64,000 nt of DNA, taken from positions 1 through 64,000 of the forward strand of contig JAAWNY010000003.1 in assembly GCA_022799175.1 (NCBI GenBank), written 5' to 3'. Under the pieces are notes generated by a model, which had not been told where the DNA came from, did not search any database, and saw nothing but the letters and a program-made list of their open reading frames with translations. Source of the DNA: Lachnospiraceae bacterium. GTDB taxonomy: Bacteria; Bacillota; Clostridia; Lachnospirales; Lachnospiraceae. How positions within the stretch are numbered: the stretch's first letter is position 1; the number at the start of each line of letters is the position of its first letter. Below, in pieces: positions 59,348 to 64,000 of this stretch. The translations under genes and the position numbers were made by a program.

Positions 59348-59401
59348 TTCACAAATTCTGCTGATTTTCTCACAGTTCGTTCACAAATTTCTCACAAAAT
59401 T
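59348..59401 (+). promoter_or_regulatory. Phased TCACA direct repeats, candidate response-regulator sites
   Basis: TCACA at 59349, 59370, 59381 and 59392 (steps 21, 11, 11 bp) between divergent RR and RND-adaptor genes. Confidence 0.55.
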
Positions 59402-59448
59402 CCCATATCCTTGATTCAGGCAAGGAATCCAAGGAGGATTGAAAGAAC

Positions 59449-60657
59449 ATGACAAAGAAAAAAATTATTGCAGGCGTCTGCATGGTGGCGGTGGTTGCTG
59501 TGGCAGGCGGATACTTTCTGTTGGGAGGAAAAAAGAAGGATATAGGAAGCGGAGCGCGGGGAGTTGGTGGCCCGGGAGGTATGGCTCAGGAAGCTTCTGT
59601 GACTGTTGTGAAGGCAGCGGAGCCAGTCACGGGAGATCTCAGTCTGACGACGGGGCTGACTGGAACCGTGGAAGCAGCGGATGTCGTCTATGTCTATGCG
59701 AAGGCGTCCGGAGATGTGACGGCAGTCCATGTAAAGGCTGGGGATATCGTAACAGCTGGGCAGGTTTTGTGTGAGATTGACACCGAACAGGTGGATTCGG
59801 CGCGTAATTCGATGGAATCGGCGCGAGTGAATCTGACACAGGCACAAAACAATCTCAGCCGTATGCAAGTGCTGTATCAGGGAGGAGATCTGTCCGAACA
59901 GGAATACGAACAATATAGCAATTCAGTAAAATCTGCTCAACTTCAGTATGAATCTGCCAAAATGGCCTATGATAGACAGGTGGAATACAGTACTATTACA
60001 GCGCCGATTGGCGGCCGGATTGAGAGCTGTGATGTAGAGGTGTATGATCGAGTGAATCAATCGGGACAACTATGTGTCATTGCCGGAGAAGGGGAAAGTC
60101 GGATTACTTTTTATGTAACTCAGCGGATGATGAAAAACATTCGAGAGGGAGACGAGGTAGCAGTGGCAAAGAACGGCGAAATCTATCAGGGAAATGTCAG
60201 TGAAATCAGCAGTATGGTAGATGAAACTAGTGGCTTGTTTAAGGTGAAAGCCCAGCTACAGAATACGGAGGAGATTGCCATTGGCAGTACAGTAAAACTG
60301 AGTCTGGTGACCGAGCGTGCCGAAAATGCCATGCTGGTGCCAGTAGATGCCTTGTATTACAGTGGCGGAGATGGATATGTATATTTGTATGAGGACGGAA
60401 CTGCCAAAATGGCTCCGGTCGAGGTGGGGCTATATGATTCGGATTATGCCGAGATTCTGTCTGGTCTTACAGGGAAGGAGTTGGTGGTCAGCACTTGGAG
60501 TTCCAATCTGTACGAAGGGGCGAAGATTCGTCTGCGAGGAGAAACAGAGGAAGTGGTACCAGAGGAAACGGGAAACCAAAGACCAAAAGAAGCAGAAAGC
60601 AAGGAACCCAAAGGGACCGATGACAAAGCAGAAGGAAGAGGCCCGGCAGGGGCATAA
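59449..60657 (+). CDS. RND efflux periplasmic adaptor (MFP) subunit
   Basis: LTTGLTGTVEAADVVYVYAKASGDVTAVHVKAGDIVTAGQVLCEIDTEQV; TITAPIGGRIESCDVEVYDRV; barrel region VPVDALYYSGGDGYVYLYEDG. Confidence 0.93.
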   Translation: MTKKKIIAGVCMVAVVAVAGGYFLLGGKKKDIGSGARGVGGPGGMAQEASVTVVKAAEPVTGDLSLTTGLTGTVEAADVVYVYAKASGDVTAVHVKAGDIVTAGQVLCEIDTEQVDSARNSMESARVNLTQAQNNLSRMQVLYQGGDLSEQEYEQYSNSVKSAQLQYESAKMAYDRQVEYSTITAPIGGRIESCDVEVYDRVNQSGQLCVIAGEGESRITFYVTQRMMKNIREGDEVAVAKNGEIYQGNVSEISSMVDETSGLFKVKAQLQNTEEIAIGSTVKLSLVTERAENAMLVPVDALYYSGGDGYVYLYEDGTAKMAPVEVGLYDSDYAEILSGLTGKELVVSTWSSNLYEGAKIRLRGETEEVVPEETGNQRPKEAESKEPKGTDDKAEGRGPAGA

Positions 60658-60675
60658 GCAGAGGAGGCAGAACGA

Positions 60676-63600
60676 ATGGGGATCACAAGATTTGTATTAA
60701 AGCGTCCAGTCACTGTGTTTATGGCGCTTCTGTGCCTGATCGTATTTGGTATTTCGTCTGTGTTTCGTGCAGATTTGGAGCAGATGCCAGATACGGATCA
60801 ACCAATGATGATTGTGATGGCGAATTACTCTGGAACTAGTCCAGAAGATATGGATGAGCTGGTGACCAGACCGATTGAGGATCAGGTCAGTACTTTAGAA
60901 GGAGTGAAAAGCATGACCTCCAATACCAGTGAAGGAAGAACTACCGTCATGCTGGAATATGATTATGATACCGATATGGATGAAGCTTATGAGAATTTAA
61001 AGCAGGGCTTGGATCGGATGCGTGGATTGCCGGAAGATGTGGAGCCGTCAGTCATGCGAATGAACAACAATGCCAATGCCAATCTTATGCTTTCGATTTC
61101 CCACAGTTCTCAGGAAAATCTCTACGATTATGTAGATCAGGTGGTGGTGCCGGAGTTTGAGAGGCTAACCACGGTGGCGGAAGTAAATACGATGGGCGGT
61201 TCTTCCGAATACATACGGGTTGAGTTGATGTCGGATATGATGGAACAGTACCATGTGACAATGAATGATATCACTTCAGCTATGAATGGCGCCAATCTCT
61301 CCTATCCGTCTGGGGATGCAGTAGCTGGTAATCTGGAACTTTCTGTTTCCACTATGGCTGAAAATAATACCTTAGAAGAGTTGTTGCGAGTGCCAATCCT
61401 TACTTCTGGTAACAAAATGGTTTATCTGGAAGATATTGCTCATGTATATTATAAAGAAGAACAAAAAGGGGGCGTGTCTCGGTATGACGGACAGGAAACG
61501 ATCTCTCTTTCCATCACCAAGCAGCAGAACAGCACGGCTATGGCGCTTTCTAAGGAAGTGAAAGCGGCGATTACGGCCTTAAAAAACAGCGATGGGGATT
61601 TGGATATCCGAGTCGTCAGAGATGAAGCAGATTCTATTTTGGAATCTTTACAGGATGTGGCGGTGACCATGGTTCTGGCTGTACTGATTTCCATGGTTAT
61701 TATCTTTGTGTTCTTTGGAGATTTTAAGGCTTCTCTGATAGTAGGAAGTTCGATTCCGACTTCGATTCTGATGTCTCTGATTGTGATGACACAGATGGGA
61801 TTTTCTTTAAATGTTATTACCATGAGCGGGCTGGTGTTAGGAGTCGGCATGATGGTGGATAATTCCATCGTTGTGTTGGAGAGCTGTTTTCGTGCCATGG
61901 ATAAGGCAGTTGACAAGGGAGTGCTAGGCTATGCGAAGGCAGCGCTGGAAGGAACGAATATTGTGATTCAGTCAATCATTGGTTCGACAGTTACTACGTG
62001 TGTGGTATTTATTCCATTGGTATTTCTAAATGGGATGAGTGGGCAGATGTTTGGCTCCATGGGCTATACGATTGTATACTGTATGTGTGCTTCTTTGTTG
62101 TCAGCCATGTCAGTGGTTCCGTTGACCTATATGCTTTATAAACCAAGAGAGCGGTATCAGGCGCCAATGTCCAAACCGGTACGATATTTGCAGGAGCTTT
62201 ACCGCAAAATCATGCCTTTTTTGTTGGCGCACAAGGTGATTGTCATGGGGCTTTCCATCATTCTCATTGTTGCTACGGTGGTGTTGGCCAGAGGCATGGA
62301 GACTGAGTTAATGACTGCGGATGATACGGGGACCATTTCGGTTAGCATTGAGACTCGGCCGGGACTTCTCAGTGAGCTGGCCAATGATATGCTAGAGCGA
62401 GCAGAATCGATAGTTGCGAATCATGAAGATGTGGAATCCTATATGCTTCGCTTCAACAATGATAGCGGCTCTATCACAGCATATCTAAAGGATGACCGGA
62501 AAATGAGCACCGATGAGATTGTGAGTCAGTGGGAAGAGGAGATGGTAGATATCGATAATTGTACCATTGAGGTGTCAGCATCCAGGTCTATGAGTTTTAT
62601 GGGAAAAGGACGGGGATATGAAGCAATTTTGCAGGGAACGCAATATGAGGAATTGCAGGAGGTTAGTAACCGGATTGTAGAAGAACTGACGAAGCGGGAT
62701 GATGTGATGAATGTTCATTCCAGTATTGAAAACACAGCGCCGGTAGTGGCAATCCGGGTGGATCCGGTGACGGCTGCCGCCGAGGGGTTGTCCGTCTCGC
62801 AGATTGGTTCTATGGTCAAACAGTATCTGGAGGGCCAGGAGATTGCCTCGTTAGATGTCGATGGCCAGGAACTTCAGGTACGGGCAGAATATCCGGAGGA
62901 GGAATATCGAACGGTTCCACAGATAGAGCAAATGATCCTAAAGAAGCAAGCGGGTGGTTCTGTGGCGCTGGTAGATGTGGCAGAGATCTATTTTCGGGAT
63001 AGCCCAGCTTCGATCCGGAAATCGGATAAGGCATATCAGGTGACAATCACTGCCGATTATATTCGTGGAAATGTTCAGTCGGCGCTAGATAATGAAGTCG
63101 TGAATCCCAATCTGACTGGAACGATCACCAGAGGGGTAAATTCCCGCAATCGGATGATGCAGGAAGAATTTTCTGGGCTGTATGAGGCCATTGCCATTGC
63201 CGTATTTTTGGTGTTTGTGGTGATGTCGGCCCAGTTTGAGTCGCCCAAATTTTCTTTTATGGTTATGACGACCATTCCCTTCAGTCTGGTGGGATCCTTT
63301 GGACTGTTGAAGGTGACTGGGGTAACGATCAGCATGACTTCGATTTTAGGCTTTTTGATTCTGGTGGGAACGGTGGTTAACAACGGAATTTTGTATGTGG
63401 ATACGGTGAACCAATACCGAATGGAGATGCCGCTGCAGAAGGCATTGATCGAGGCGGGAGCCACGCGTCTGCGACCGATCTTGATGACAAGTTTGACGAC
63501 GATCCTTTCCATGATTCCCATGGCGTTAGCGATTGGCAGCAGCGGGTCAACGACGCAAGGACTTGCCGTGGTGAACATTGGTGGTTTAACGGCAGGCGTG

Positions 63601-63678
63601 TTGGTAGCGCTGTTTATCCTTCCGGTTTATTATGCGTTGATAAACGGGAGAAAGAAGAGAACAGTGCTGGAGATTTAA
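60676..63678 (+). CDS. RND efflux permease (AcrB/MmpL-superfamily HAE type)
   Basis: 1000 aa; ITRFVLKRPVTVFMALLCLIVFG start; GVGMMVDNSIVVLE; GATRLRPILMTSLTTILSMIPMALAIG. Confidence 0.95.
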   Translation: MGITRFVLKRPVTVFMALLCLIVFGISSVFRADLEQMPDTDQPMMIVMANYSGTSPEDMDELVTRPIEDQVSTLEGVKSMTSNTSEGRTTVMLEYDYDTDMDEAYENLKQGLDRMRGLPEDVEPSVMRMNNNANANLMLSISHSSQENLYDYVDQVVVPEFERLTTVAEVNTMGGSSEYIRVELMSDMMEQYHVTMNDITSAMNGANLSYPSGDAVAGNLELSVSTMAENNTLEELLRVPILTSGNKMVYLEDIAHVYYKEEQKGGVSRYDGQETISLSITKQQNSTAMALSKEVKAAITALKNSDGDLDIRVVRDEADSILESLQDVAVTMVLAVLISMVIIFVFFGDFKASLIVGSSIPTSILMSLIVMTQMGFSLNVITMSGLVLGVGMMVDNSIVVLESCFRAMDKAVDKGVLGYAKAALEGTNIVIQSIIGSTVTTCVVFIPLVFLNGMSGQMFGSMGYTIVYCMCASLLSAMSVVPLTYMLYKPRERYQAPMSKPVRYLQELYRKIMPFLLAHKVIVMGLSIILIVATVVLARGMETELMTADDTGTISVSIETRPGLLSELANDMLERAESIVANHEDVESYMLRFNNDSGSITAYLKDDRKMSTDEIVSQWEEEMVDIDNCTIEVSASRSMSFMGKGRGYEAILQGTQYEELQEVSNRIVEELTKRDDVMNVHSSIENTAPVVAIRVDPVTAAAEGLSVSQIGSMVKQYLEGQEIASLDVDGQELQVRAEYPEEEYRTVPQIEQMILKKQAGGSVALVDVAEIYFRDSPASIRKSDKAYQVTITADYIRGNVQSALDNEVVNPNLTGTITRGVNSRNRMMQEEFSGLYEAIAIAVFLVFVVMSAQFESPKFSFMVMTTIPFSLVGSFGLLKVTGVTISMTSILGFLILVGTVVNNGILYVDTVNQYRMEMPLQKALIEAGATRLRPILMTSLTTILSMIPMALAIGSSGSTTQGLAVVNIGGLTAGVLVALFILPVYYALINGRKKRTVLEI

Positions 63679-63732
63679 CAGGAATATTTAAGGAATCTTA
63701 AGCAAATTGGTACTTGCAGGAATTCTGTCCAT

Positions 63733-63770
63733 GTATTAGTATAGATATAATAGTTTAAGTGTATTAGTAT
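63733..63770 (+). promoter_or_regulatory. Direct repeat gtattagtat x2 flanking a TATAAT box
   Basis: gtattagtat at 63733-63742 and 63761-63770; TATAAT at 63746-63751; upstream of next ORF. Confidence 0.4.
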
Positions 63771-63840
63771 GATTCATACGGTTGGGAAGAAGCGAAATGC
63801 TTGTTTCCAGATTCGGAATCAGAAAGGATGGAGATACAGG

Positions 63841-64000
63841 ATGACAGATGGAAGCAAAAAGAGGCAAAGGAGAAAGATTGCCAGTATTTTGGCAATGGCG
63901 GCAGGGATGACCTTGTTGCCGTTTCCAGCACAGGCGCAGCAGAGTCCGGAGTTTGCTTATTCGGCAGAAAAATGGGCTTCATTGCGGGATAACCGACTGG
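63841..64000 (+). CDS. Secreted protein N-terminus, truncated by window end (possible TolC-like component)
   Basis: ATG at 63841: MTDGSKKRQRRKIASILAMAAGMTLLPFPAQAQQSPEFAYSAEKWASLRDNRL, with signal peptide; runs off window. Confidence 0.5.
   Translation, partial: MTDGSKKRQRRKIASILAMAAGMTLLPFPAQAQQSPEFAYSAEKWASLRDNRL

Noticed and set aside
1-64000. CRISPR array, transposase, integrase, prophage or toxin-antitoxin pair
   Set aside because: No regularly spaced repeats and no such protein signatures were seen; this was visual and does not replace a tool-based scan.

Overview
All calls come from reading the sequence and the supplied ORF track; no database search was run. The window looks like Clostridia (probably Lachnospiraceae-like; inference) and has two parts. 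(1) About 0.5-31.4 kb is a visibly AT-rich, almost gapless, single-direction glycan island. It carries a legionaminic/sialic-acid-type nonulosonate pathway: 4,6-dehydratase, LegC-type aminotransferase, NeuB/LegI, NeuC/LegG, CMP-transferase, PtmE-like CBS-nucleotidyltransferase and two Gfo/Idh oxidoreductases. These are followed by glycan-modifying enzymes: radical SAM proteins, FkbM methyltransferases, GT2/GT4 glycosyltransferases, a pyruvyl transferase, an SGNH hydrolase and a DUF4422 protein. A small FGAG/YGAG...VDN nucleotide-binding-like module is attached, N- or C-terminally, to many unrelated enzymes here. Two genes are broken at poly-G tracts (G7, G8). (2) About 31.4-64 kb holds the conserved plsX-acpP-rnc-smc-ftsY block, then threonine ammonia-lyase, a ClC channel, an amidohydrolase, a PotABCD-like ABC operon, a PfkB kinase and two two-component systems. 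It also has an unusual operon combining a sugar-type ABC importer with a HlyD-like adaptor and a stand-alone MacB-PCD-like protein, an alkyltransferase-like protein lacking the catalytic Cys, and an RND efflux system followed by a possible TolC-like gene. Three long imperfect inverted-repeat elements (99-284, 46377-46570, 47744-47971) lie between genes; the first two share a core. No rRNA, tRNA, CRISPR array, transposase or phage genes were recognised.
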